64,000 bases of DNA, taken from the NCBI GenBank assembly GCA_038229055.1, contig JBBROU010000003.1:24264-88263 (forward strand), read 5' to 3'. The notes beneath the pieces are model-generated. The model ran no database searches, had not been told where the DNA came from, and worked only from the letters and a program-made list of their open reading frames with translations. A program made the translations under genes and the position numbers. Positions 8,481 to 16,899 of the stretch are shown piece by piece. Position 1 is the first letter of the stretch. Each line of letters opens with the position of its first letter. This DNA comes from JANYJA01 sp038229055 (GTDB lineage Bacteria; Acidobacteriota; Terriglobia; Bryobacterales; Bryobacteraceae).

Positions 8481-9782
8481 ATGAACCGGCGACATTTTCT
8501 CATGGGCGCAGCGGCGACGGGAACGGCCGCTGCAGCACCCAGGGGCACGAACGATAGCGTGCGGATGGCGTGCGTCGGCCTGCGAGGCCGGGGCAAATCA
8601 CATCTGGAAGCTTTCACCTCGCTGCCGAACGTGGACTTAGTGGCCATCTGTGATGTCGATCGGTCGGTGATCGACAACGCCGGCAAGTTCATCGAGAGCA
8701 GGGGAAAGAAGGCTCCGGCGGCGTATACCGATTTGCGCAAGCTGCTGGAGGATAAATCGATCGACGCGATTTCCATTGCGACGCCGAACCACCAGCACAC
8801 GCTGCAGACAATCTGGGCTTGCCAGGCTGGCAAAGATGTTTACGTCGAGAAGCCGTGCTCCCACAATATGTTCGAGGCCAGGCAAATTGTGGCGGCCGCG
8901 CGGAAATACGATCGCATCGTGCAACAGGGCAGTCAGAGCCGCTCAGCGGTGGCGCTGCAGCAAGCTGTCCAGAAGATGCAGGAGGGACTTCTGGGCGACG
9001 TCTACATGGCCCGCGGGCTCTGCTATAAGTGGCGGAAGTCGATCGGGCACACGCCGGAAGAGCCGGTCCCCGCAGGCGTCGATTACGATTTGTGGCTTGG
9101 GCCGGCGCCGAAGCACGCGTTTACGAAGAACCGGTTTCACTACAACTGGCACTGGTTTTGGGAATACGGCAACGGAGATCTGGGGAACCAGGGTATCCAT
9201 GAGGTTGACATTGCACGATGGGGACTGGGAGTGAAGTATCCGACCAAGGTATCGGCGATGGGTGGACACTTCATGTTCGATGACGATCAAGAGACGCCGA
9301 ACACGATTAACTGCTCTTATGAGTTCGACGTAAAAGGCAAGAAAAAGCTGATGACTTTTGAAGTGCGGCACTGGATGACGAACCACGAGGCGGGCATTCA
9401 TGAGTTCGACGAGAGCGTGAAAAGTAACACCGTGGGCAACATTTTTTATGGCTCAGAAGGTTACTTAGCGATTGACGGCTACCAAAAGTATGAAACCTGG
9501 ATGGGCAAGGATCAGACGCCGGGGCCCAACGGGAAACAGGGCGGGGACCATTTCGGGAACTTCATTGATGCGGTAAGAACCCGTCGCCGCGAATTGTTGA
9601 CGGCAGAGATTGAAGAGGGCGCGATCTCTACTACGCTGGTGCACCTGGCGAACATCTCTTATCGTGTTGGGCGGACGTTGAATTTCGACGAAAGCACTTA
9701 TTCGGTGACGGGCGACGCGGAGGCAAACCGAATGTTCACTCGCGATTACCGCGCGCCCTTCGTGGTGCCGAAGCTGGTGTAG
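8481..9782 (+). CDS. Gfo/Idh/MocA-family oxidoreductase with Tat-type signal
   Basis: A 433-residue protein. The N-terminus MNRRHFLMGAAATGTAAAA is a twin-arginine signal. A Rossmann fold follows (RMACVGLRGRGKSHLEAF), with the family's E123-K124-P125 motif holding the catalytic Lys. The C-terminal alpha/beta domain contains NGDLGNQGIHEVDIARWGLG, typical of exported Gfo/Idh/MocA proteins of Acidobacteria and Planctomycetes. These NAD(P)-dependent enzymes act on sugars or cyclitols; related Tat-exported members are glycoside-cleaving or sugar oxidoreductases that carry their cofactor bound. Upstream in-frame starts exist but only 8481 begins the signal peptide. The last 47 bp overlap brnA on the other strand. 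Confidence 0.88.
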   Translation: MNRRHFLMGAAATGTAAAAPRGTNDSVRMACVGLRGRGKSHLEAFTSLPNVDLVAICDVDRSVIDNAGKFIESRGKKAPAAYTDLRKLLEDKSIDAISIATPNHQHTLQTIWACQAGKDVYVEKPCSHNMFEARQIVAAARKYDRIVQQGSQSRSAVALQQAVQKMQEGLLGDVYMARGLCYKWRKSIGHTPEEPVPAGVDYDLWLGPAPKHAFTKNRFHYNWHWFWEYGNGDLGNQGIHEVDIARWGLGVKYPTKVSAMGGHFMFDDDQETPNTINCSYEFDVKGKKKLMTFEVRHWMTNHEAGIHEFDESVKSNTVGNIFYGSEGYLAIDGYQKYETWMGKDQTPGPNGKQGGDHFGNFIDAVRTRRRELLTAEIEEGAISTTLVHLANISYRVGRTLNFDESTYSVTGDAEANRMFTRDYRAPFVVPKLV

Positions 9783-10023
9783 GGTCGTTAGCGAGACGGT
9801 GTTTAGCTTGGGCTCCGGGCCAGGAGAGTGCGGGACGCCGCTTCATTGCCGCGCAATCTCGCAAGAACAGATTTATCAGATTTTGATAGGGCATTCCGAA
9901 CTCCGCGGCCACTTGTTTGAAATAATCCACTGAGGAAACATCGAGACGGATCGTGACTTGCCGCTTAAGCTGTTGGGTATAAGGGTTCTTTTGAGAATTG
10001 GAAAAATCGTATTCAGCTTTCAT
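9736..10023 (-). CDS. brnA: BrnA-type antitoxin
   Basis: A 95-residue partner of the BrnT-type toxin, with the toxin start overlapping by the usual 4 nt (ATGA). Residues 22-60 contain a ribbon-helix-helix-like pattern (KRQVTIRLDVSSVDYFKQVA, then GMPYQNLINLFLRD), the DNA-binding part of BrnA. The protein would neutralise the toxin and autorepress the operon. The C-terminal tail (PRRARGNRE) is basic and longer than needed; it is encoded by DNA that overlaps the 3' end of the convergent oxidoreductase gene by 47 bp. The order toxin then antitoxin is normal for brnTA. Confidence 0.82.
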   Translation of the reverse strand: MKAEYDFSNSQKNPYTQQLKRQVTIRLDVSSVDYFKQVAAEFGMPYQNLINLFLRDCAAMKRRPALSWPGAQAKHRLANDPTPASAPRRARGNRE

Positions 10024-10310
10024 TGGAAACTCCAGTAGGTTATTTCTTCACGAGCTGCCGCACGGCGGGCTGAGATCAAACGAATCACATTGTCGGCCTC
10101 CCGATAGCAATGGCTGACGATCAGACAGTTTGATCGAAGGCTGTAGCCCAACAGCAGAAAGCGTTGCTCTTCGTCTGAATGACTCGGATCGTCGATCAAT
10201 CGAGCGTGGTCATCAAAAAATACCGTCCGCGCTTCTTCAAATGAGATTCCGTGCTTGGCGACGTTGGTTCGCGCCTTAGTCGGGTCCCTTGCAAATTCTA
10301 TATTGCTCAT
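10020..10310 (-). CDS. brnT: BrnT-type toxin (RelE-like ribonuclease)
   Basis: A 96-residue BrnT-family toxin. Typical segments are KARTNVAKHGISFEEARTVF, DDPSHSDEEQRFLLLGYS, VSHCYREADNVIRLISARRA and the terminal YWSF. BrnT folds like RelE and cleaves mRNA, halting translation when BrnA is degraded. Length and conserved His/Arg/Glu positions look complete, so the module is probably functional. The ATG at 10310 sits only 3 nt downstream of a TATAAT on the minus strand, so the transcript may have almost no leader. Confidence 0.85.
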   Translation of the reverse strand: MSNIEFARDPTKARTNVAKHGISFEEARTVFFDDHARLIDDPSHSDEEQRFLLLGYSLRSNCLIVSHCYREADNVIRLISARRAAAREEITYWSFQ

Positions 10311-10313
10311 AGC

Positions 10314-10319
10314 ATTATA
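10314..10319 (-). promoter_or_regulatory. brnT: possible -10 box of the brnT-brnA operon
   Basis: On the minus strand a perfect TATAAT lies at 10319-10314, with the brnT ATG 3 nt beyond. No good -35 hexamer is found 16-18 bp upstream. A start of transcription 6-7 nt after this box would fall inside the start codon, so either the message is effectively leaderless or translation starts further in, or the box is fortuitous. Confidence 0.3.
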
Positions 10320-10353
10320 GCAGCAATATTATCCCGATCGACCGGGAAGCGGA

Positions 10354-11184
10354 TCAATCCGGAAGCTTTTCTTTTTCCCGCTTGTAGACATGGGCGTTCT
10401 TGAAAAGCTTTTCGCCGACTGCCTTCTTCACCACTGTCCGCAGCAGATTGTCGCTCTGCATCGCTAAGTCTCTGAGTGTTTCGCCGGGGCGGCCGCGGAA
10501 GCTGGTTACATGGTAACTACCGTCGGTGTCCACGGGCTGAGGGGAGAAGTAGTAGTTCGACACACAACAACGGCGGCCATTCGCGGTCACCGGGCTGACG
10601 CTGTGCCATGACGTTTTGTTGGTCAGCATAACCACCAACCGGTTGAATGCACTGGTGATCGTGCGCTGTGGTTCCCGCGGGCCGCGGTCCCAGAGCTCCA
10701 GGTTGCCGCCGTTTTCCTGGCGCCAGTCGGGAGTCACGTAATAGAGCAGATTCAACGCGCGGTAGTTCCGTTGGTCCTTGTCATGCGAGTTATCGAGGTG
10801 CGGGTTTAAATAGTGACCCTGACTCATCACGCTGATGCCGCCCGCATAAAGATGCTTGTCGGGGAACAAGCCGCCGATGCGCGTGATGCGCGCAATGAGT
10901 TCGGCGACACCGGGTTGTTGAAACGCATACACGGTCTCCTCGAGGATGCGCGGGTACCGATCCATCTGCACGCCGACGAGTTTGTCCTGGCCGAGATTCT
11001 TCTTTCTGACTAGTTCGGAATCGGCTGGAAACGCATCGTGGATTTCGAGAGCGAGGCCGGCGGGCAAAAGATCGTCTACCGCGAAAGATCCCACACGCCC
11101 GGGACGCGCGAACTCGGCACGGAGCGCGTCTTCGAGCGGCGTCAGCCGGCCGACAATCAGCGCTCCGATTTCACTGCGATTCAT
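10354..11184 (-). CDS. 2-oxoglutarate/Fe(II)-dependent dioxygenase, prolyl-4-hydroxylase type
   Basis: A 276-residue soluble oxygenase. The iron triad is H129-x-D131 (YLNPHLDNSHD) with distal H194 (TSWHSVSPV), and an Arg ten residues later (GRR, 204-205) would bind 2-oxoglutarate. The double-stranded beta-helix segments are clear: RALNLLYYVTPDW, GGNLELWD and RLVVMLTNK. Bacterial members hydroxylate proteins, small molecules or sugars; the substrate is not evident. It lies on the same strand as the NIPSNAP gene (12-bp gap) and brnTA (43-bp gap). Confidence 0.87.
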   Translation of the reverse strand: MNRSEIGALIVGRLTPLEDALRAEFARPGRVGSFAVDDLLPAGLALEIHDAFPADSELVRKKNLGQDKLVGVQMDRYPRILEETVYAFQQPGVAELIARITRIGGLFPDKHLYAGGISVMSQGHYLNPHLDNSHDKDQRNYRALNLLYYVTPDWRQENGGNLELWDRGPREPQRTITSAFNRLVVMLTNKTSWHSVSPVTANGRRCCVSNYYFSPQPVDTDGSYHVTSFRGRPGETLRDLAMQSDNLLRTVVKKAVGEKLFKNAHVYKREKEKLPD

Positions 11185-11196
11185 CTGCCTGTCAAG

Positions 11197-11625
11197 TTAC
11201 TTGATCGGCGAGTAGTCGGTCGGGTCCATAAAGGTGGACGTCACGTGATCGACAATCTTGCCGTTGGCTTCGGAGGCCTTCTGAACTGTCTGCCATTCGG
11301 GATCGGCGCGGAAGGCGTCCCAATTTTTCTTGGCGGCGTCGCGGCTCTCGTGCGAAATGATGTAGATGAGCGTGTTTTTCGAAAGCGGCTCGTCCTGCGG
11401 CACCCAGTAGCCGACGTTTTTCATGCCGTGCTTCTCGAAAATCTGGGTGGTGTGCTCGCGGAAGCGTTTGTGCAGATCGTCGAGCTTGCCGGGCAAAGTC
11501 GTGTAGGTGCGGAGTTCAAAAACCCGATTATTCATAGCGTGGACGGTGCGGCGAGCGCCGATCTCGTAGCCGGTGAGGAGCAGCGCTCCGGCCAGGGCGA
11601 CTTGCAAAATGGTTCGGTTGAACAT
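11197..11625 (-). CDS. exported NIPSNAP-family protein
   Basis: A 142-residue protein. Starting at 11625 gives a signal peptide or anchor (MFNRTILQVALAGALLLTGY). The remainder is a single dimeric alpha+beta-barrel NIPSNAP domain, with FELRTYTTLPGKLDDLHKRF, HGMKNVGYWVPQ, LIYIISHESRDAAKKNWDAF and the closing proline-tyrosine tail. The family has no agreed biochemical activity; in soil bacteria exported members often sit among catabolic genes. An earlier ATG at 11667 is less likely because it would push the hydrophobic segment inward. Start is divergent from aroC. Confidence 0.83.
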   Translation of the reverse strand: MFNRTILQVALAGALLLTGYEIGARRTVHAMNNRVFELRTYTTLPGKLDDLHKRFREHTTQIFEKHGMKNVGYWVPQDEPLSKNTLIYIISHESRDAAKKNWDAFRADPEWQTVQKASEANGKIVDHVTSTFMDPTDYSPIK

Positions 11626-11681
11626 GTCGCCTGATTCTACAACGCCGGGCGGATGGCTTGGTAACATGGAGGTTCAGCCAC

Positions 11682-12854
11682 ATGTTCCGATTCGAGACCG
11701 CGGGCGAATCCCATGGGGAGTGTCTGGTTGCCACTCTGACCGGTTTGCCCGCCGGAATTCCCATATCTCTAGAGCAGATCGATCACGAGCTTTGGCGCCG
11801 CCAGCAAGGCTTTGGGCGCGGCGGGCGCATGAAGATCGAAACCGATCGCGTGGAGATCGTGGCGGGCGTGCGGCACTCGCAGACGATCGGTTCACCGATC
11901 GCGATGCTGATCCGCAACAAAGACTGGAAGAACTGGACCGAAGCGTTGCCGATCGAGCAGATCGAAGACGGCGATGCGAAGCAGAAGCGCGTGACCCGTC
12001 CGCGGCCGGGGCATGCGGATCTGGCTGGCGCCATCAAATACAATTTTCAGGACGCGCGATACATTTTGGAGCGGGCCAGTGCGCGCGAGACCACGGCGCG
12101 GGTAGCGGTGGGCGCAATCGCGAAACAGTTTCTGGGGCAATTCGGCTGCAGCGTGCTGAGCCACGTAATCGCGGTTGGCCCCGTGCGCCTGGAGCGCGCG
12201 GTGGAGTGGGATGAGCTGGTCGCGCTGGCAAAGGAGACCGAGGTGCTGCTGGGGTGCGTCGATGTCGAGCGACAACAGAAGATGAAGGAAGTGGTGGACG
12301 AAGCATATCGCACCGGCGATACCATCGGCGGCATCTTCGAAGTGGTGGCGCACAATCTGCCGCCGGGGCTCGGCTCGCACATCACGTGGGACTCGCGCTT
12401 AGATGGCAAACTGGCCCAGGCGATCGTTTCGATGCAGGCAGTGAAGGGAGTTGAAGTGGGATTCGCTGAGGAGGGTTCGGCGAGTTTCGGCTCGAAAGTT
12501 CAAGACACGATTCATTACGCCAAGGAGCAGCGGCATTTTTATCGCGGGAACAACCGTGCGGGTGGGATTGAAGGCGGCATGACCAACGGGCAGGACATTC
12601 GGGTGCGCGGATTTCTGAAACCGATCTCGACGTTGCGAAGACCGCTGGAGTCCGTGGATCTGGAGACACGCGATCCGGCGCTGGCGGCCTATGAACGGTC
12701 CGACGTGTGCGTGGTTCCGGCCGCGGGAGTGATCGGCGAGGCGATGGTTGCGATTGTGCTGGCAGCGTCCTTCCTGGAAAAATTCGGCGGTGATTCACTC
12801 GCCGAAACCAAGCGCAACTTTGAAGGCTATCTGCGGCAAGTGACGGAATTTTAG
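11682..12854 (+). CDS. aroC: chorismate synthase
   Basis: A 390-residue enzyme, last step of the shikimate pathway: EPSP to chorismate with reduced FMN. Signatures are GESHGE near the N-terminus, RPRPGHADLAGAIKY, the RASARETTARVAVG block, GGIEGGMTNGQDI and RRPLESVDLETR, all in order and at normal length. ATG 11682 is preferred over an in-frame GTG at 11658 because it starts the conserved MFRFETAGESHG and has GGAGG at 11669-11673, 8 nt upstream. It begins the run aroC-def-fmt-argJ, with 3 nt to def. Confidence 0.97.
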   Translation: MFRFETAGESHGECLVATLTGLPAGIPISLEQIDHELWRRQQGFGRGGRMKIETDRVEIVAGVRHSQTIGSPIAMLIRNKDWKNWTEALPIEQIEDGDAKQKRVTRPRPGHADLAGAIKYNFQDARYILERASARETTARVAVGAIAKQFLGQFGCSVLSHVIAVGPVRLERAVEWDELVALAKETEVLLGCVDVERQQKMKEVVDEAYRTGDTIGGIFEVVAHNLPPGLGSHITWDSRLDGKLAQAIVSMQAVKGVEVGFAEEGSASFGSKVQDTIHYAKEQRHFYRGNNRAGGIEGGMTNGQDIRVRGFLKPISTLRRPLESVDLETRDPALAAYERSDVCVVPAAGVIGEAMVAIVLAASFLEKFGGDSLAETKRNFEGYLRQVTEF

Positions 12855-12857
12855 GCG

Positions 12858-13373
12858 ATGATTCACAAAATTGTTAAGTACGGCCAACCGGTGCTGGAGC
12901 GTGTGGCTGATGACGTGACCGAATTCGACACGCCCGACTTGCAACAGCTTGTGCAGGATATGTTCGAAACCATGTATGCGGCCAAAGGCGTGGGCCTGGC
13001 GGCGCCGCAGATCGGCATCGGCAAGAAGATTACAGTGATCGACGTCAGCGGCGGTGAAGGCGAACCGCAGCAGATTGTGTTGGTGAATCCGCGAATTGTT
13101 CACAAAGAAGGCAAGCAGACGGCGGAAGAGGGGTGCTTGAGTATTCCGGGATTTCGCGAACAAGTTACGCGCGCCAAACGCGCGACGGTGCAGGCGCGGA
13201 ATGCGAAGGGCGAGGACATCGAGGTGAGCGGCGACGATCTGCTGGCGCGCGCATTTCAACATGAGATCGATCACTTGAACGGCATCCTATTCATCAGCCA
13301 CGTGAGCGCCCTGAAGCGCGACCTAATCAAGCGTAAGATTCGCAAACGGATCAAGGCTGACGACTGGTACTGA
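12858..13373 (+). CDS. def: peptide deformylase
   Basis: A 171-residue metalloenzyme that removes the formyl group from nascent proteins. All three motifs are present: G44-V-G-L-A-A-P-Q-I-G, E91-G-C93-L-S with the metal-binding cysteine, and H135-E136-I-D-H139. Length and spacing are those of ordinary bacterial deformylases. It is followed after 4 nt by fmt, the usual def-fmt pairing that couples formylation and deformylation. Confidence 0.97.
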   Translation: MIHKIVKYGQPVLERVADDVTEFDTPDLQQLVQDMFETMYAAKGVGLAAPQIGIGKKITVIDVSGGEGEPQQIVLVNPRIVHKEGKQTAEEGCLSIPGFREQVTRAKRATVQARNAKGEDIEVSGDDLLARAFQHEIDHLNGILFISHVSALKRDLIKRKIRKRIKADDWY

Positions 13374-13377
13374 TGGC

Positions 13378-14319
13378 GTGCGCCTGATCTACATGGGCAC
13401 GCCGGAGTTCGCGGTGCCCACTCTCGAAGACATTCTCGCCGCCGGTCACGAGGTTCTTTCCGTAATCACACAGCCGGACCGTCCCAAAGGGCGGACCCAT
13501 GCGATGACACCTTCGCCCGTGAAGGCCTGCGCGCTGCGGCGCGGGCTGCCGGTCTACCAGCCGGAACGAGTGCGCCGGCCCGAGGCCGTTGCCGCCCTAC
13601 AGGCGATGCGGCCCGAGGTGATGGTGGTGGTGGGCTACGGGCAGATTATTCCGCAGAGTGTGATCGACATCGCGCGGCTCGGGATTATCAACGTGCATGC
13701 GTCGCTGCTGCCGGAGCTGCGCGGCGCAGCGCCGATGCAGTGGGCCATCGCGCGCGGGAACAGCGTGACGGGCGTGACCACGATGCGGATCGACGCGGGG
13801 CTCGATACGGGGGACATTTTGCTGAAGGCCGCGACGGAGATCGGCGACGATGAAACGGCGGTGGAATTGAGTCCGCGGCTGGCGATGCTCGGAGCGGGGC
13901 TGCTGATTCGAACGCTGGACGGGCTGTCGAACGGAAGTATCATTCCGGAAAAACAGGATCATTCACAGGCCACGCTTGCGCCGATTTTGAAGAAAGAAGA
14001 CGGGCGTATCGAATGGCGGCGCGCGGCCCGTGAAATTCACAATCAGGTGCGCGGAATGCAGCCCTGGCCTGGCGCGCACACCAGTTTTCGGGGGCAAACT
14101 TTGCAGGTCTGGCGCACGCGAGTGGCGGCGGAATCACAAGGCTCTGCAGCGGGACGGCTGGTCCGTGACCGGAATCGTGTCCTGGCCGGATGCGGGGACG
14201 GCACGGCGCTCGAACTGCTGGAAGTCCAGATGGAAGGCCGGAAGCGCATGACTGCGGAAGCGTTCGCGAACGGACATCGCGTGCTGCACAATGAACTTTT
14301 GGGGGACTTCTCGAATTGA
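13378..14319 (+). CDS. fmt: methionyl-tRNA formyltransferase
   Basis: A 313-residue enzyme that formylates initiator Met-tRNA using 10-formyl-THF. The GTG at 13378 begins the conserved RLIYMGTPEFAVPTLE; an ATG five bases earlier is out of frame. The catalytic block NVHASLLPELRGAAPMQWAI and the Asp-containing GVTTMRIDAGLDTGDIL are intact. The C-terminal tRNA-binding OB domain follows (REIHNQVRGMQPWPGAHT). The stop codon overlaps the TTG start of argJ, consistent with translational coupling. Confidence 0.97.
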   Translation: MRLIYMGTPEFAVPTLEDILAAGHEVLSVITQPDRPKGRTHAMTPSPVKACALRRGLPVYQPERVRRPEAVAALQAMRPEVMVVVGYGQIIPQSVIDIARLGIINVHASLLPELRGAAPMQWAIARGNSVTGVTTMRIDAGLDTGDILLKAATEIGDDETAVELSPRLAMLGAGLLIRTLDGLSNGSIIPEKQDHSQATLAPILKKEDGRIEWRRAAREIHNQVRGMQPWPGAHTSFRGQTLQVWRTRVAAESQGSAAGRLVRDRNRVLAGCGDGTALELLEVQMEGRKRMTAEAFANGHRVLHNELLGDFSN

Positions 14320-15494
14320 ATTTGCCGCTGGGCTATCGGTATGCGACTGCGTATGCGGGAATCCGCAAAGAGGCTAAGGACGACCTGGCGCTGATTGTTT
14401 CGGGACTTCCCGCATCGGCGGCCGCGGTGTTCACGCAGAATCGCGCGGCGGCTGCTCCGGTGCGGCTCGCCCGGCGCAATCTTCGGGCGGCGCGCGGCAA
14501 GATTGGTGCGGTGCTGATCAACGCCGGCAACGCGAATTGCGCAACGCGGACGGGAGATCGCGTGGCTGCAACGACCAGCCAGGCGGCGGCGCGTCTTCTA
14601 AGGCTGCCGGCCAATCAGGTCTTACCGGCATCCACGGGCGTTATCGGCGAGGAACTCGATTCGAGGCTGATCACCAAGGCCTTGCCGGGGATGGTGAAGA
14701 GTTTGACAGACTCGGGTTTCCAGGCCGTGGCGAACGCGATTCTAACGACGGACTTGGTGGCAAAGACGGCATCGACCGAGCTGCACTTGCGGCGCGGGCG
14801 GGTGCGGATTGCGGGCATGACGAAGGGCTCGGGGATGATCCATCCACGCATGGCGACGACTCTGGGTTTCGTGTTAACGGATGCGCAGATTCCGTCAGCC
14901 GTTTTGCAGAAGATGCTAAAACGGGCGGTAGAGCGAAGCTACAATCGCATCTCGGTGGATGGCGACACGTCCACGAACGACACACTGGCGCTGCTGGCCA
15001 ATGGAGCGTCGGGATTCAGGCCAGATCCCGGGGAGATGGCCGCATTTGAGGAGGCCATGACGGGCGTGCTGCAGTCGCTTGCGCAGCAGATTGCTCGCGA
15101 CGGCGAAGGTGCGCGAAAGTTTATCACGATTGAAGTACGCGGTGCTGCTAAGGACGCGGACGCGGTTTTGATCGCGCGTACGATTGCCAATTCGCCCCTG
15201 GTGAAGACGGCTGTAGCGGGATCGGACGCGAATTGGGGACGCATTCTGTGCGCGGCGGGCAACGCGGGCGTCGCCTTCGATGCCACCAAAGTGGACATCG
15301 CGCTGCAAGGAACGGCGGTGTGCCGTACGGGCCTCGCTGCGACATTTGACGAAGGCGCGATGAAAAGGCGCCTGGATGAATCCGATTGCCTGATTGAGTT
15401 TTCGATTCGCGGCAAGGGGAAAGGCACGGCGACGTTCTGGACTTGCGACTTGACTGACGGCTACATCCGGATCAACGGGAGCTACCGCTCGTGA
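14316..15494 (+). CDS. argJ: bifunctional ornithine acetyltransferase / N-acetylglutamate synthase
   Basis: A 392-residue arginine-pathway enzyme that moves acetyl from N-acetylornithine to glutamate. ArgJ is made as a precursor and cuts itself before a Thr nucleophile; here that is Thr181 in GSGMIHPRMATTLGFVLTD. The N-terminal half carries AVFTQNRAAAAPV and NAGNANCATR, and the C-terminal half NSPLVKTAVAGSDANWGRI. Whether it accepts acetyl-CoA (bifunctional) cannot be decided by eye. TTG start at 14316 overlaps the fmt stop; this linkage is less common than def-fmt itself. Confidence 0.95.
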   Translation: MNLPLGYRYATAYAGIRKEAKDDLALIVSGLPASAAAVFTQNRAAAAPVRLARRNLRAARGKIGAVLINAGNANCATRTGDRVAATTSQAAARLLRLPANQVLPASTGVIGEELDSRLITKALPGMVKSLTDSGFQAVANAILTTDLVAKTASTELHLRRGRVRIAGMTKGSGMIHPRMATTLGFVLTDAQIPSAVLQKMLKRAVERSYNRISVDGDTSTNDTLALLANGASGFRPDPGEMAAFEEAMTGVLQSLAQQIARDGEGARKFITIEVRGAAKDADAVLIARTIANSPLVKTAVAGSDANWGRILCAAGNAGVAFDATKVDIALQGTAVCRTGLAATFDEGAMKRRLDESDCLIEFSIRGKGKGTATFWTCDLTDGYIRINGSYRS

Positions 15495-15913
15495 GGTTCT
15501 GGCGGCGCGGCTTCCTGATGCTTTGTGCGTCGCCGCTGCTGGCCGATACCAGCGAGCCCGTATTGAGCGTGCTGACCGGTATGGCATCGAGCTTGAGCGA
15601 GGGGAATCCGGCTGGGTTCCTAAAGTATCTGGATCGTGGCATTGGCCGGTATGCGGATATTGAATCGAACGTGAACGCGCTGACCGCCCAGTGCGAGATT
15701 GTCTGTTCGATTGAGGTGCTGACGGAGAAACTGGACGGAGATCGTGATGCGCTGGAGCTGGACTGGTTCCTGCAGCTGCGCTCAAAGGCTGAAGACGGGC
15801 CGCTCGAACGACGGCGCGAATTAGTGAAAACCGACCTGCGGAAGATAGGGAAACATTGGAAGGTGGCGACGCTGGATCCCATTAGCGTATTGAGGCCGCT
15901 CAAAGTGGGATAG
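15491..15913 (+). CDS. small exported protein, possibly NTF2-like
   Basis: A 140-residue protein starting with GTG 15491, overlapping the argJ stop. The N-terminus MRFWRRGFLMLCASPLLA is a signal peptide. The rest (FLKYLDRGIGRYADIESNVNA, then LELDWFLQLRSK and KIGKHWKVATLDPISVL) has the helix-helix-sheet pattern of NTF2/SnoaL-like domains, though no catalytic or ligand residues are identifiable. Placement at the end of the aroC-argJ run suggests co-transcription but gives no function. Confidence 0.7.
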   Translation: MRFWRRGFLMLCASPLLADTSEPVLSVLTGMASSLSEGNPAGFLKYLDRGIGRYADIESNVNALTAQCEIVCSIEVLTEKLDGDRDALELDWFLQLRSKAEDGPLERRRELVKTDLRKIGKHWKVATLDPISVLRPLKVG

Positions 15914-15937
15914 TTGTGTTGAGTGACAAATGGCGTT

Positions 15938-16387
15938 ATGCTGGACGACATGTTGGTAGAAGAACTTGAAACTCTTTCCGAGGAGTTGGGAGGCGAAGCT
16001 GTGCTGGGTACTGGCCTCCGATCGCCGGAAGATCTGAGGGATGCAATTCGGAATGGGTTCCCGGCTGGAGTCATCGCCGCAGTGATGCGCGCAGTCGATC
16101 TAACTCTCGATGAACTGGCCAGCAGTTTGAACCTATCGCCCCGCAGCTTGCAGCGCCGAAAAGGAAGCCGCTTGAGCGCGCACGAATCCGACTTGCTGTA
16201 CAGACTGGCCCGCACGATGGCGCTGGCCGAGCAATATATCGGCGATCGCGACCAGGCGGTGCGCTGGCTAAAGCGTTCGAATCGGGCTCTGGGCGGAATC
16301 ATACCGCTAGAGGTGCTGGACACGGAAGTCGGCGCGCGCAGCATCGAGAACGTGCTCGGCCGAATCGCGTACGGCGGGGTCAGTTGA
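15938..16387 (+). CDS. Xre/MbcA/ParS-type antitoxin of a RES system
   Basis: A 149-residue antitoxin. An N-terminal segment leads to a helix-turn-helix (LTLDELASSLNLSPRSLQRR), followed by the MbcA/ParS-type toxin-binding region (DLLYRLARTMALAEQYIGDR; AVRWLKRSNRALGG). ATG 15938 is chosen; an in-frame GTG at 15923 would add five residues. The gene ends inside the RES toxin start (TTGA overlap), the standard order antitoxin then toxin. It should bind RES, block NAD hydrolysis and autorepress. Confidence 0.87.
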   Translation: MLDDMLVEELETLSEELGGEAVLGTGLRSPEDLRDAIRNGFPAGVIAAVMRAVDLTLDELASSLNLSPRSLQRRKGSRLSAHESDLLYRLARTMALAEQYIGDRDQAVRWLKRSNRALGGIIPLEVLDTEVGARSIENVLGRIAYGGVS

Positions 16388-16899
16388 GCCGTGTTTATCG
16401 AATCCTAAGAAAAGCATACGCCGCGAATCCTCTGGACGGAGAGGGATCGTTTCGTTGCGGCGGCCGGTGGTCAAGCGCTGGGACGCGGGTGGTTTATGCG
16501 GCCCAATATTTTTCGCTGGCGATGGTGGAATACTTTGTCCACATCGACTCGGAGGATCCACCGAAGAACCTTATGGTCGTCTCCATTGAGATTCCCGACA
16601 GCTTGACCGCGCAGCGAATCGACGTTACATCTTTACCTTCAGATTGGAAAAACGCGCCGCCGCCGGCGGAACTGGAGCGGATCGGGAACAGTTTCGTGAC
16701 CCGCGGCAAGGACGCTCTCTTGTGGGTTCCGTCGGCAGTGGCGAGGGGCGAGTTCAACGTCATGTTGAATCCATTGCATGAGGATTTCAAGCAGATCAAA
16801 GTGGCCGGAGCGGAAGAGTTTGGCTACCACCGGCGCTTTTCCGAAAAGCGGACTAAGGCAGGTACTCGATCGCGAGTTCCTGGAACTCGCGCGGGGTAA
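16384..16899 (+). CDS. RES-domain toxin (NAD-degrading)
   Basis: A 171-residue RES toxin starting at TTG 16384. The domain is complete: GEGSFRCGGRWSSAGTRVVY with the conserved Arg, then YAAQYFSLAMVEYFVH with the conserved Glu. Characterised RES toxins (MbcT, Res) consume NAD+ and stop growth. The last 15 or so codons (KAGTRSRVPGTRAG) overlap the 3' end of the convergent glycosyltransferase gene by 47 bp and are probably a run-on tail, because the family usually ends soon after the FGYHRRF region. The pair looks functional. Confidence 0.87.
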   Translation: MSRVYRILRKAYAANPLDGEGSFRCGGRWSSAGTRVVYAAQYFSLAMVEYFVHIDSEDPPKNLMVVSIEIPDSLTAQRIDVTSLPSDWKNAPPPAELERIGNSFVTRGKDALLWVPSAVARGEFNVMLNPLHEDFKQIKVAGAEEFGYHRRFSEKRTKAGTRSRVPGTRAG

